Positions 51,426 to 58,917 of a stretch of DNA of 58,917 bases are shown in pieces. Made by a program: the position numbers and the translations under genes. Numbering within the stretch: position 1 is the stretch's first letter; every line of letters begins with the position of its first letter. Origin of the DNA: Pseudomonadota bacterium (GTDB taxonomy: Bacteria > Pseudomonadota > Gammaproteobacteria > Burkholderiales > Burkholderiaceae_C); NCBI GenBank assembly GCA_018241185.1, contig JAFEEH010000161.1, forward strand, positions 1 through 58,917, written 5' to 3'. A model generated the notes under the pieces. The model saw nothing but the letters and a program-made list of their open reading frames with translations. It was not told the origin of the DNA and did no database searches.

Positions 51426-51821
51426 ATGCGCACGAGGAACTGGCAGGCCGCGCTGTCGACCTTCATCGCTGAACGGCGCAGCACGCCCTTCGCTTGGGGT
51501 TCGAACGACTGCTGCCTTTTCGCGGCCGACGCCGTGCATGCCATGACGGGCGTCGATCCCGCCGCCGAGCTCCGCGGCTACAGCTCCGCGCTCGATGCGG
51601 CCCGCCTCGTCGAGGCCCGTGGCGGCCTGGCGCGCATTGCCGCGGGAGCCCTGGGTGAGCCAGTAGCGCCCGTGTTCGCCTCGGTGGGCGACGTGGTGCT
51701 GATCGAGAACGAGGGCCGCGAATTGCTGGCCCTGTGCAACGGAACCACGGCGCTCGCGCCTGGCGAGCTCGGCCTGGTGGTGTTGGGTATGGACGCGGCC
51801 AAGGCCGCATGGAGAGTTTGA
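51426..51821 (+). CDS. NlpC/P60-like tail-tip peptidase (DUF6950)
   Basis: 131 residues. The FAWGSNDCCLFAADAVHAMT block carries the Cys nucleophile of the papain-like cell-wall hydrolase found in lambda gpK-type tail tips. No separate His motif is clear at this length. It likely opens the cell wall locally during DNA entry. Confidence 0.78.
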   Translation: MRTRNWQAALSTFIAERRSTPFAWGSNDCCLFAADAVHAMTGVDPAAELRGYSSALDAARLVEARGGLARIAAGALGEPVAPVFASVGDVVLIENEGRELLALCNGTTALAPGELGLVVLGMDAAKAAWRV

Positions 51822-51824
51822 AAC

Positions 51825-54800
51825 ATGCCCCAGGCACTCGTCCCGATCATCCAGGGCATCGCCGCCGCCCTCGGCACGACCATTTCCGTCGCTGCCGCTG
51901 GCTATGTCGCGACGGCCGTGGTGCTGGTCGGTTCCTTGGCGCTCTCGCAGTACCAGAAGCGCAAGGCCGAGCGCGCCGCGCGCGCACAGTACGACGCGGC
52001 CCAGGTCGACCGTTTGGCCAACATTCCGGCGACCGTCGCCCAGCGCGAACTGGTCCTCGGCCGCGTTCGCAAGGGCGGCACGATCGTCTTCCGCGGCACC
52101 ACCGGTGCCGTGTTCAATGCGCAGCTCTTCGTGGTCGTGGCCATCGCGGCACATGAGATCGACGCCATCGAACAGATCTGGTTCAACGAGCAGCCGATCG
52201 AGTACGACGAAAGCCGCAACGGCATGGTCACGACGCGCCCCTACGGGGGCAAGCTCGTGCGCACCCACGGCACCTATCAGCCGACCTCGCAGGTCTTCGA
52301 TCTGCCGATCCCTGACATCGAGACCGATCATTCGAGGCCGCGCGGCGTGGTGCCCAGCACCGTCTTCTGCAGCCGTGCTGCCGGGATCATCCCCAGCACC
52401 CGGGTTCCGGGTGCGATGCAGCAGGTCCCGGCGGCGGACATTCCGCTGACGATCGTCGGCAACACCGTCACGCTGGAGAGCTACGACTCTCGCTTCGTCT
52501 ACACCGTCAGCTTCGACTACTTCACCGAGGTGAGCGTGGCCTCGGTCAAGGTGTACCTGGGTACGGAAGACCAGGCGGCAGATCCACTGATGCAGGCCGC
52601 CTTCCCGCCTGGCTTCTGGACGGCACAGCACCGTGGCCGTGGCGTCGCCTACATCGCCGCGCAGTTCCTCTTCGACGAGAACGCCTTCCCCAACGGGCCG
52701 CCCAACATCACCGCCACAGTCCGCGGCGCCCGGTGCTATGACCCGCGCGACGGAGTGACGAGGTTCACCGTCAACCCGGCCCTGCACATGCTGCATGTGT
52801 TGACGCACCCGCAGTTCGGCAAGCGGACGCTGGCGAGCATGACGGCGGGCGAGCTGGCCCGCGTCAGCGCAGCCGCCAACGCCTGCGACACCGGCGTCGA
52901 CTATGGCGACGGCGCGGTGCCGATGTTCCGCTCATCCATCGTGCTGCCCTTCGGCGCAGCGGCGCGCGACGCCTTCGACGACCTGGCCCAAGCCATGGGC
53001 GGCTCCTGGGCCTACGCTGCGGGCGAGTTCTACGTGCGCGCTGGTGTGTGGCAGGCGCCCGTCATGGCGCTGACCGAGCGCGACTTGGCCGTCGAGCAGC
53101 GCAGCAATGACGGTTCGCTCAGTCAGCAGGCCATCAACATCAGCGTCCACCGGCCGCGCAACGACAAGATCAACACCGTCGTGGCCCGAATCTGGGACGA
53201 GTCGGCCAACTACGTGCAGACCCCGTTGCCGCCCTTCAAGGCCGGGGAGCTGATCGCCGCCGACGGTGCCGAGCTGTCCCAGGAAGTCAACATGCCGGCC
53301 GTCTTCTACTGGCGGCAGGCCATGCACATCGCCGGCATCATGCTGCGCGACGACCGCGACCCGCTCACGGTGACGCTGCCGTTCAAGATGACGGCGTACC
53401 CGTTGGAGATGTTCGACTCCGTCACCCTGAGCCTGGCTCGCTATGGCTGGGTCAACAAGGAGTTCAACGTCCAGGAGCGCCGCTTCACCGTCGACGGCGT
53501 ACTGCTGCTGACGCTGAAGGAGACCTCCGCGGCCATCTACCAGGTCGGGGCGCCCATCGTGCGCACCGGCTACGCGTCGAACACCCAACTGCCACAGCCA
53601 TGGAACATCCAGCCGCCGACCATCACCAAGGTGGAGAGCGGCGAGGCGCAGCTCATCGTCCAGGCCGACGGCACCATCGTCAACGGCGTGAAGGTGTCGA
53701 TCGCCGCAGTGACCGATCCTGCGGTCAACAACGGCGGTTCCATCGAGTTTCAATGGAAGGCTACGGATGCGCCCACATGGCAGTCGGTCACCACCCCAGG
53801 CGCCGCCACTTCGGCGGCGTTCCAGGGGCCGGGTGATCTGGTGTGGATCGCCATTCGCGCCCGCTGCAAATCGTCCCTGGCCATCAGTGACTGGAGTCAG
53901 ACCGTCTACCACCAGGTCGTCGGCAAGAGCGAGCCACCGCCCGACCTGCTCAACTTGTCGATCTCCGGCAGTGTGCTGTCGTGGCAGATGCCCTATGTGC
54001 CGCCCGACTTGGCCGGCTACGTTTTCCGGTTCCAGTATGGCAACAGTGTCGATTGGGGCGCCGCCGCTCCACTGCATGAGGGCCTGCTGACCGAGAGTCC
54101 ATACGACCTGGTGACCCGGCCCGGTGGTGTCGTGACCATCATGGGGAAGGCGATCGACACCACCGGCAATGTGTCGAAGAGTGCGGCCGTCGTGGTGATG
54201 AACCTCGGCGACCCGCCGATCGCCAACATTCTGGAGCAGTGGGATTTCCATGCGTTGGGCTGGCCCGGCGATGCGACCGACCAGAGCGGCTGGACGCTGG
54301 TGGGCGGTCTGCCCTCGGCCAATGCCCTGGACTCCTTCTACGGGTCGGACGACCAGAGCTTTTACCGGGCCGACGCGGACTCGTTCTACAAGGACGAGAC
54401 CTACGCCGAGCTGGTGTATGTGACCGACGCCATCTCGGTCGTGTCGGCCCTGGCCGGCTCGATCATGACGCTGGCGGCGGAGTACGACGGGATCGATCTG
54501 CGCATCGACTACCGCTTGGCAGGGCCTGGCCCCTTCTACGGAGACGATGGTCAGCCGTTCTACGGTCCAGACGACGAGCCTTTCTATGGCGCCCCCGGGC
54601 CGTGGCAGCCGTGGCCAGGGCAGATTGTGGCCGCACGCGACGCGTACCAGTTTCGGGTCCGCCTGGGCGCGGGTGCGCAACAAGGCGTCCTGCAGTCGCT
54701 GGTGATGACGATCGATGCGCCGGACCTGGAAGAAGAGATCGCAGACCTCGCCGTGTCGGCTGCGGGAACCGCCATCCCCTACACGAAGGCCTTCACCAAC

Positions 54801-54959
54801 ATCAAGACGGTCCAGGCCACGCTGCAAGCCAACGGCAGCGGCGCCGTCACCGTGGAGATCGACAAGACCCTGCCGCTCGCACCCAAGGTGCGGGCCTTCA
54901 ACTCGGCACATACCGCTGTGTCGGGTGCAACCGTTGACATCACCCTGAAAGGCTACTGA
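51825..54959 (+). CDS. Tail tip/host-specificity protein (lambda J-like)
   Basis: 1,044 residues. The N-terminus has two hydrophobic stretches (ALGTTISVAAAGYVATAVVL), then tip domains (FNEQPIEYDESRNGMVTTRP) and a fibronectin-like middle (residues about 600-800). Residues about 840-930 repeat FYG..DDQ.FY (FYGSDDQSFYRADADSFYKD, FYGDDGQPFYGPDDEPFYGA). No variable-repeat-like element is present, so this receptor-binding protein is not a DGR target. Confidence 0.88.
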   Translation: MPQALVPIIQGIAAALGTTISVAAAGYVATAVVLVGSLALSQYQKRKAERAARAQYDAAQVDRLANIPATVAQRELVLGRVRKGGTIVFRGTTGAVFNAQLFVVVAIAAHEIDAIEQIWFNEQPIEYDESRNGMVTTRPYGGKLVRTHGTYQPTSQVFDLPIPDIETDHSRPRGVVPSTVFCSRAAGIIPSTRVPGAMQQVPAADIPLTIVGNTVTLESYDSRFVYTVSFDYFTEVSVASVKVYLGTEDQAADPLMQAAFPPGFWTAQHRGRGVAYIAAQFLFDENAFPNGPPNITATVRGARCYDPRDGVTRFTVNPALHMLHVLTHPQFGKRTLASMTAGELARVSAAANACDTGVDYGDGAVPMFRSSIVLPFGAAARDAFDDLAQAMGGSWAYAAGEFYVRAGVWQAPVMALTERDLAVEQRSNDGSLSQQAINISVHRPRNDKINTVVARIWDESANYVQTPLPPFKAGELIAADGAELSQEVNMPAVFYWRQAMHIAGIMLRDDRDPLTVTLPFKMTAYPLEMFDSVTLSLARYGWVNKEFNVQERRFTVDGVLLLTLKETSAAIYQVGAPIVRTGYASNTQLPQPWNIQPPTITKVESGEAQLIVQADGTIVNGVKVSIAAVTDPAVNNGGSIEFQWKATDAPTWQSVTTPGAATSAAFQGPGDLVWIAIRARCKSSLAISDWSQTVYHQVVGKSEPPPDLLNLSISGSVLSWQMPYVPPDLAGYVFRFQYGNSVDWGAAAPLHEGLLTESPYDLVTRPGGVVTIMGKAIDTTGNVSKSAAVVVMNLGDPPIANILEQWDFHALGWPGDATDQSGWTLVGGLPSANALDSFYGSDDQSFYRADADSFYKDETYAELVYVTDAISVVSALAGSIMTLAAEYDGIDLRIDYRLAGPGPFYGDDGQPFYGPDDEPFYGAPGPWQPWPGQIVAARDAYQFRVRLGAGAQQGVLQSLVMTIDAPDLEEEIADLAVSAAGTAIPYTKAFTNIKTVQATLQANGSGAVTVEIDKTLPLAPKVRAFNSAHTAVSGATVDITLKGY

Positions 54960-54961
54960 CC

Positions 54962-55585
54962 ATGCCCGCACCACCACTCAAGACCGAGATCAGCGATACC
55001 TATCCCAATCCGTCCAACGCAGTGGCACGCATCGGCTTGGGCAAGATGTGGGAGACGCTCTTCGGCACCTCTGGCCTGCTCGGCAGTACCGGAAATGCGT
55101 CCGACGCGCGGACTGCACTCGGTGTTCCTGCGGCCAACGATGCCGCGCTGACCGGCAATCCAACCGCGACGACGCAGGCGAACTCCGACAACAGCACCCG
55201 CATCGCCACCACGGCGTGGGTGCGCAGCGCCATGGGGACGATCTTCACTGCGCTCGGGTTCTCCGCGAGCTTCGGGGCGAGCAGCTTCGTGAAGTTCCCC
55301 TCGGTCCTCGGTGGGCTGGTCATCCAGTGGGGATCGACGGTGGTCATCACTGATGGCTCCGGCAACGCAGCAGTCACCTTTCCGCTGACCTACCCGACCG
55401 CGGTGCGCGGCACGGTAGCGGTGTCGGGCGACAGTGCAGTCGTGTCCGGCGCGGCCCTGTTGTCCATGTACACGACCGGCTGGCCCACAACGTCGGGCTT
55501 CGCGGTTCACGTCTGCAACTCGACCAACGCTGTCTCCACCGGGAGCGCGAGCGTGCGGGTCAACTGGATTTCCCTGGGGAACTGA
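54962..55585 (+). CDS. Tail fibre/receptor-binding protein
   Basis: 207 residues. The N-terminus is a linker (TSGLLGSTGNASDARTALGV), followed by NSDNSTRIATTAWVRSAMGT and a C-terminal domain with QWGSTVVITDGSGNAAVTFP typical of phage fibre tip (gp53-like) domains. Codes for the probable receptor-contact tip. Confidence 0.8.
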   Translation: MPAPPLKTEISDTYPNPSNAVARIGLGKMWETLFGTSGLLGSTGNASDARTALGVPAANDAALTGNPTATTQANSDNSTRIATTAWVRSAMGTIFTALGFSASFGASSFVKFPSVLGGLVIQWGSTVVITDGSGNAAVTFPLTYPTAVRGTVAVSGDSAVVSGAALLSMYTTGWPTTSGFAVHVCNSTNAVSTGSASVRVNWISLGN

Positions 55586-55586
55586 T

Positions 55587-56054
55587 ATGGCACAGAAGTG
55601 GAAGTTCTCACCGTCGACGCTCGGCTGGTATCTGGTGGGCGTGGACTACCCGAACGCTCCCGACGACCTGCTCGATGTCCCTGCGGCGCTTCGAGAGGAA
55701 CTGCTCGGCAAGCAGATCGAGGCAGGTCCGGACGGCATGCCGCGCGAGTACGTTCCCGCAGCACCTGACGCCGCGTCGTCGATCGCAGCACTCACTGCCG
55801 CCGTGCAGATCGTGCTCGACGCCCAGGCGCGCAGCTTCGGCTACGACGACATCAAGACCGCGATCACCTACCGCGGCGATCCAAACCCGAAGTTCGCTGC
55901 AGAGGCCGAGGCCTTCTTCGCCTGGCGTAGCGCTGTTTGGACGCAGGCCTACCAGCACTTGGCGCTGGTGCAGGCGGGCGGGGCGCCCATGCCCACTGCG
56001 GAGGAAGCAATCGCCATGATGCCGCCGGCGCCTTCGAAGGGACAGGATGGCTGA
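55587..56054 (+). CDS. Tail fibre assembly/hinge-type protein
   Basis: 155 residues. The first part WKFSPSTLGWYLVGVDYPNA and the later FAAEAEAFFAWRSAVWTQAY match the small phage proteins after fibre genes, related to tail-fibre assembly proteins. Starts one base after the fibre stop. Confidence 0.7.
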   Translation: MAQKWKFSPSTLGWYLVGVDYPNAPDDLLDVPAALREELLGKQIEAGPDGMPREYVPAAPDAASSIAALTAAVQIVLDAQARSFGYDDIKTAITYRGDPNPKFAAEAEAFFAWRSAVWTQAYQHLALVQAGGAPMPTAEEAIAMMPPAPSKGQDG

Positions 56055-56397
56055 GCCCACCACCACCCTGAGCGCTGCGGCCGTCGCCGCCGCGATCTCG
56101 GGCGTCACTTCGGCCCTGCTCGGGGTCGACTACTACAGCCTCATCTGGGGCATGGTCGGCGCGCTGCTGGCCCTGTACCAGGCGGCGCCAATGGGCAAGG
56201 TGCGCTCCGTCGTGCTGGTCAGCATCTCGACGCTGGCCGGCGCGGCGTGCGGGACCGGCGCCGTCGACGTGATGGGAAGCGCGTCGCGGCCGCTGCTCAT
56301 CGTGGCCAGTCTGGTCGCCGGCTTCGGCGCCCAGCGCATCGTGGCCGCGCTGCTGCAGACCACGTTGAACCGCATCGAGAAGCTGGGAGGCCAATGA
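56047..56397 (+). CDS. Holin-like membrane protein
   Basis: 116 residues with three hydrophobic segments (ALLGVDYYSLIWGMVGALLA, VVLVSISTLAGAACGTGAVD, PLLIVASLVAGFGAQRIVAA). Its place before the endolysin suggests a class I-type holin. Stop overlaps the next ATG. Confidence 0.72.
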   Translation: MAEPTTTLSAAAVAAAISGVTSALLGVDYYSLIWGMVGALLALYQAAPMGKVRSVVLVSISTLAGAACGTGAVDVMGSASRPLLIVASLVAGFGAQRIVAALLQTTLNRIEKLGGQ

Positions 56398-56810
56398 TGG
56401 ACGCCCTGATCAACCTCGGCGCGATTGCCGTGCAGGTGCCCTTGGTGGCGCTGCAGCTGCTCGCGCGCCTGGTCGCCGCGGCGCTCGCCGACCCCTTGCG
56501 CGCGGGCGGCATGGCCGTGTGCGCGGTCGTGCTGCTGGCCTGCGTGTGCCGCATCAACCTGCTGCAGTTCCGCGTCAGCCGGTCGGCCTGGTTCTGCGTC
56601 TACCTGCTGTTCGCGGTCTACGCGCTCGGCGTGCTGCTTGACCTGGCGCGCGCTCGCGGCGTCGACTGGTACGAGGGCGCCGGCATCGGCGGCGTGCTGC
56701 TGTACATGGTCCTCACGCGCGATCTTTGGCGTGGCGGCCCTGACCCTGAAACCACCCGCGGTGAGCTGCGGAACGCCGATGGATCTCTCGACAAGGAATC
56801 AGCGCTATGA
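56394..56810 (+). CDS. Small membrane protein in lysis cassette
   Basis: 138 residues, three to four hydrophobic segments (AGGMAVCAVVLLACVCRINL and AWFCVYLLFAVYALGVLLDL). Directly before the endolysin with an overlapping start. Possibly a second holin or antiholin. Confidence 0.7.
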   Translation: MMDALINLGAIAVQVPLVALQLLARLVAAALADPLRAGGMAVCAVVLLACVCRINLLQFRVSRSAWFCVYLLFAVYALGVLLDLARARGVDWYEGAGIGGVLLYMVLTRDLWRGGPDPETTRGELRNADGSLDKESAL

Positions 56811-57289
56811 CCTTCGACGAAGCGTTCGATCGCCTCCTCGGCCACGAGGGCGGCTATGTCAACGACCCGCGCGACCCGGGCGGCGAGACGAATTGGGGCA
56901 TCACCGTCGCGGTGGCGCGCCGTGAGGGCTACCAAGGCCCCATGCGAGATCTGCCGTGCGATACCGCCAAGGCGATCTATCGGCGCAAGTATTGGAACGC
57001 CGTCCGCGCCGACGAGTTGCCCGACAGCGTGCGTTTCGACGTGTTTGATGCAGCCGTCAACCACGGGCCCGTCCAGTCCGCGAAGTGGCTGCAGCGGACC
57101 GTGGGCACCACGGCCGATGGCGTGATCGGCGCGCAGACGGTCGCTGCAGCCCGCATCGCTGGCCCGCTCATCGCCGCGCACTTCAACGGCGAACGCCTCC
57201 AGTTCTACACGGACCTCGGCACTTGGCCTACTTTCGGCAAGGGCTGGGCTCGTCGTGTGGCGAGCAATCTCAAGCGACTCGAGGCATGA
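56807..57289 (+). CDS. Endolysin (glycoside hydrolase 108 muramidase)
   Basis: 160 residues. HEGGYVNDPRDPGGETNWGI is the GH108 catalytic start with the Glu of EGGYV, followed by the peptidoglycan-binding-like C-terminus (LQRTVGTTADGVIGAQTVAA). Cleaves the glycan chain to release progeny. No signal peptide, so it depends on the holin. Confidence 0.93.
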   Translation: MTFDEAFDRLLGHEGGYVNDPRDPGGETNWGITVAVARREGYQGPMRDLPCDTAKAIYRRKYWNAVRADELPDSVRFDVFDAAVNHGPVQSAKWLQRTVGTTADGVIGAQTVAAARIAGPLIAAHFNGERLQFYTDLGTWPTFGKGWARRVASNLKRLEA

Positions 57290-57855
57290 CTATGGCTGAC
57301 TTCGACTGGAAAAAACTCATCGGTACCGTCGCGCCGGCGGTGGCCAGCACCTTCGGCACGCCCGCCATGGGCGCGGCCGTGGCAGTGCTGTCTAACGCCA
57401 TCTTCGGCCGCAGCGATGCATCGGCCGACGATGTCGTCGCGGCCGTCGCCGGCGGCCAGCTCACGGCCGAGCAGCTGGCGGCCATCCGCAAGGCCGACAA
57501 CGACTTCAAGGTGGCGATGGGGCAGCAGGGCATTGACCTGGCCAAGCTCGAGGCGGACACCGAGGCGGCGTACCTGCGCGACGTGCAGGACGCGCGTGCG
57601 CGCCAGGTGGCCACGCGCGACTACATGCCGCAGGTCATCTTTTTCCTGCTGCTGGCCGTGTACGCCGGCGAGGTGGCGTTGTTCTACTTCGGCAAGATGC
57701 CCGAAGACGAGTTCGTGCGCGCGCTGATGACGCGAGCCTTCAGCACGGTCGAGATCGGCCTCACCAGCGCCATTGCGTTCTTCATCGGCTCCAGCCGCGG
57801 CAGCAAGGCCAGCGGCGACGCTGTGCGCCGGATCGCAGAGCAAGGCGGCAAGTAG
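57286..57855 (+). CDS. GTA-type 3TM holin-like protein
   Basis: 189 residues. A helical cytoplasmic region (LTAEQLAAIRKADNDFKVAM) is followed by two hydrophobic segments (QVIFFLLLAVYAGEVALFYF, EIGLTSAIAFFIGSSRGS), as in the GTA holin 3TM family. The third lysis-type membrane gene in this module. Overlaps the endolysin stop. Confidence 0.8.
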   Translation: MTMADFDWKKLIGTVAPAVASTFGTPAMGAAVAVLSNAIFGRSDASADDVVAAVAGGQLTAEQLAAIRKADNDFKVAMGQQGIDLAKLEADTEAAYLRDVQDARARQVATRDYMPQVIFFLLLAVYAGEVALFYFGKMPEDEFVRALMTRAFSTVEIGLTSAIAFFIGSSRGSKASGDAVRRIAEQGGK

Positions 57856-57870
57856 CCCGCCATCATCGAC

Positions 57871-57903
57871 AAGGCCCCCACCGCTTCGGCGGTGGGGGCC
57901 TTT
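57871..57903. terminator. Strong bidirectional terminator at end of late operon
   Basis: 12-bp perfect stem GGCCCCCACCGC / GCGGTGGGGGCC around a TTCG tetraloop, flanked by AA and TTT. Ends the late transcript and may also end the leftward gene that starts at 58196. Confidence 0.92.
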
Positions 57904-57920
57904 CGTCGTTTGGGTGGCGC

Positions 57921-58196
57921 CTACTCTGCGGCGGTGGGCATCAGCACCCACGACTGCGCGTAGTCGTAGGCCACGCCCAGCTTGTCGATGCGCTCGAAGC
58001 CGCCGATCACCAGCCTGCTCGAGGTCAGCTCGATCACCCTGGCGTCCCACAGCTCCATCGTGCCGCCTGGCCACACCGCGGTGGCCATGGCCACGACCCG
58101 GTTGCCGAGCTCGGGCTTCACCACCTCGCGCATGTGCACCGCCACGCCGCGACGCCTGGTGGCCGGGAAGGCGTGGCGCCACTGGGGGATGACCAT
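57921..58196 (-). CDS. Small protein with SOS box, right prophage end
   Basis: 91 residues, MVIPQWRHAFPATRRRGVAV at the start, beta-rich, no known family. I chose ATG 58196 since GAGGAAGGG lies just before it; a GTG at 58232 would place the start inside the LexA-type box. A LexA-type site upstream implies DNA-damage control. Given the repressor lacks a self-cleavage domain, this gene is a candidate antirepressor (Tum-like) or SOS accessory, by inference only. Confidence 0.65.
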   Translation of the reverse strand: MVIPQWRHAFPATRRRGVAVHMREVVKPELGNRVVAMATAVWPGGTMELWDARVIELTSSRLVIGGFERIDKLGVAYDYAQSWVLMPTAAE

Positions 58197-58231
58197 CCCT
58201 TCCTCGCGCGTGTAGATGAGGTCGAAAAGCA

Positions 58232-58247
58232 CTGTGAAAGCATACAG
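58232..58247. promoter_or_regulatory. LexA-type SOS box
   Basis: CTGTGAAAGCATACAG fits CTGT-N8-ACAG, and the symmetry continues to CACTGT/ACAGTG. In the minus strand TATGCT overlaps as a possible -10. Centred 44 bp upstream of the chosen start. Confidence 0.65.
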
Positions 58248-58254
58248 TGTTGAT

Positions 58255-58276
58255 GGGTGTAGCTTTCAGTGTAGGT
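58255..58276. promoter_or_regulatory. Right cluster of integrase arm-type sites (attR side)
   Basis: AAAGCTACACCC (58255-58266, reverse strand) and ACCTACACTG (58267-58276, reverse strand) match the sites at the left end. Confidence 0.55.
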
Positions 58277-58470
58277 CGCGTGCAGATGGACTGATTTTCA
58301 TTGGGGAAGACGCCGCGCCATCATGGGGGTGTGGGCGGAAAGGTCCAATCTGGGGTCCAGGCGTGAGCGGTGCGACGGCGCTGCGGCATCGGGCCGAGGC
58401 CGGCCAAGGGGGCCGGTGCCGTTCGCAGCGCGCATTATCCGAAGGCCGGCGAGTGCTTCGGCCGCTCAAT
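58277..58470. other. Prophage-host junction region
   Basis: 194 bp without a gene; it should contain the attR core and the return to host DNA. I see no repeat of useful length with 18820-18905. Confidence 0.4.
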
Positions 58471-58496
58471 GAAAACAGGCCGCGGATGCGGCCTGT
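58471..58496 (-). terminator. Intrinsic terminator for last leftward gene
   Basis: Minus strand ACAGGCCGC / GCGGCCTGT stem with 4-base loop followed by TTTTC. Confidence 0.75.
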
Positions 58497-58521
58497 GTGT
58501 CGGGAGCGATGTCGCCGGTCG

Positions 58522-58917
58522 TCAGGCCAGCGCACCCATCTGCGATTCCTCGTGCATCTCTCGCTTGCGGCGTGCCACCCGCACCGCGTCGACCCACAGG
58601 CCGACGTTGAAGGGCTTGCCCGAGTTGGCGTTGCGCGCCGCGGCGATGCGCTCGAGCGGGAAGATCTTCGGGTCGTGCAGCGCGTCGCCCTTGGCGATGA
58701 TGGCCTGGCGGTGCAGATCGAGGCGCTCGACGTGGATCGTGCGTTCGGCGTACTTGCCGTAGATGTCGAGGTAGCGGATGTGGATGCGCGGCTGCTCGTC
58801 CACCACGACGGCGTCGCCGTCCTGTGTTTCGCCGAGCTGGTCCCACAGCGTCGCAGGTTCGCTCGCGCGGGCGATGCTGCCGCGGGTGGTCGGGATTTCG
58901 AGCGGCACGTGCCCCGA
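58522..58917 (-). CDS. Host hypothetical protein, 5' end cut by window
   Basis: At least 128 residues. RIHIRYLDIYGKYAERTIHV and FPLERIAAARNANSGKPFNV resemble the WYL-type sensory domain of regulators, but the match is tentative. The frame stays open to the window end, so the true start may lie outside. It is followed by its own terminator. Confidence 0.55.
   Translation of the reverse strand, partial: SGHVPLEIPTTRGSIARASEPATLWDQLGETQDGDAVVVDEQPRIHIRYLDIYGKYAERTIHVERLDLHRQAIIAKGDALHDPKIFPLERIAAARNANSGKPFNVGLWVDAVRVARRKREMHEESQMGALA

Larger units (their letters stand above)
18900..58280. mobile_element. Lambdoid (HK97-head, siphovirus) prophage carrying a DGR
   Basis: Integrase, excisionase-like AlpA, repressor/Cro switch, replication, packaging, head, tail and lysis genes occur in the standard order between mutS and a leftward gene at the window end. 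Boundaries are set by the clusters of CTACAC integrase-type sites at 18905-18997 and 58255-58276. I could not find a convincing direct repeat for the att core, so ends are approximate to about 100-200 bp. All head, tail and lysis modules look intact. Confidence 0.9.

Noticed and set aside
51825-55585. Tail tip or fibre as DGR target
   Set aside because: No variable-repeat or invariant end sequence matching the template was found there.
18820-58500. Att core direct repeat
   Set aside because: Only 7-8-bp matches such as TGTTGAT or GTGTAGGT were seen; too short to claim.

Overview
The window is GC-rich beta-proteobacterial chromosome, most likely Comamonadaceae (Variovorax/Acidovorax-like, judged from gene content and codon use and not from any database search), carrying one complete-looking lambdoid (HK97-head, lambda-type tail) prophage of about 39.4 kb.

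Host part, 1-18.9 kb. A repeat-rich intergenic stretch (1-660) leads into an RND efflux pump permease and its outer-membrane factor, a DHFR/RibD-like reductase and an MltB-type lytic transglycosylase. Next comes a small accessory patch (about 7.7-10.5 kb) with two unknown proteins, a PD-(D/E)XK/glycine-rich protein and a GNAT acetyltransferase. An Asp/Glu racemase-family protein, UppP, a NarL-type two-component pair, an Anbu-type proteasome-like peptidase and mutS follow.

Prophage, about 18.9-58.3 kb, inserted just upstream of mutS. The tyrosine integrase lies at the left end, and repeated CTACAC-type sites flank both ends. A long, translationally coupled leftward operon runs from 30.0 kb down to 20.9 kb. 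Its operator/promoter region shares its operator motif with the repressor/Cro switch at 31.3-31.4 kb. Rightward genes follow: Cro-like protein, CII-like regulator, winged-helix protein, primase/VapE-like helicase, Q-like protein with a terminator directly behind it, an initiator-like tRNA, HNH nuclease, small and large terminase, portal, ClpP-type protease, capsid, connectors, tail tube, G/GT chaperone with a -1 slippery site, tape measure, tail tip, fibre, holins and endolysin. A small SOS-box gene sits at the right edge.

The standout system is a diversity-generating retroelement (DGR) embedded in the leftward early operon, not beside the tail genes. It has a reverse transcriptase (RT), an Avd-like accessory protein, one adenine-rich template repeat (TR) and three separate variable-protein genes. 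Each of these ends in a variable repeat (VR) that differs from the template almost only at template adenines: 35 of the 36 substitutions I counted by hand. The template runs directly into the start of the RT reading frame. A tandem CCTTCG element lies just downstream of all three variable repeats but not next to the template. The element appears to be under phage-repressor control and is followed in the operon by a large ParB-like protein. Four exact copies of the 16-bp palindrome GTGCACACGTGTGCAC, seen only inside the prophage, are candidate binding sites for that ParB or another phage DNA-binding protein.
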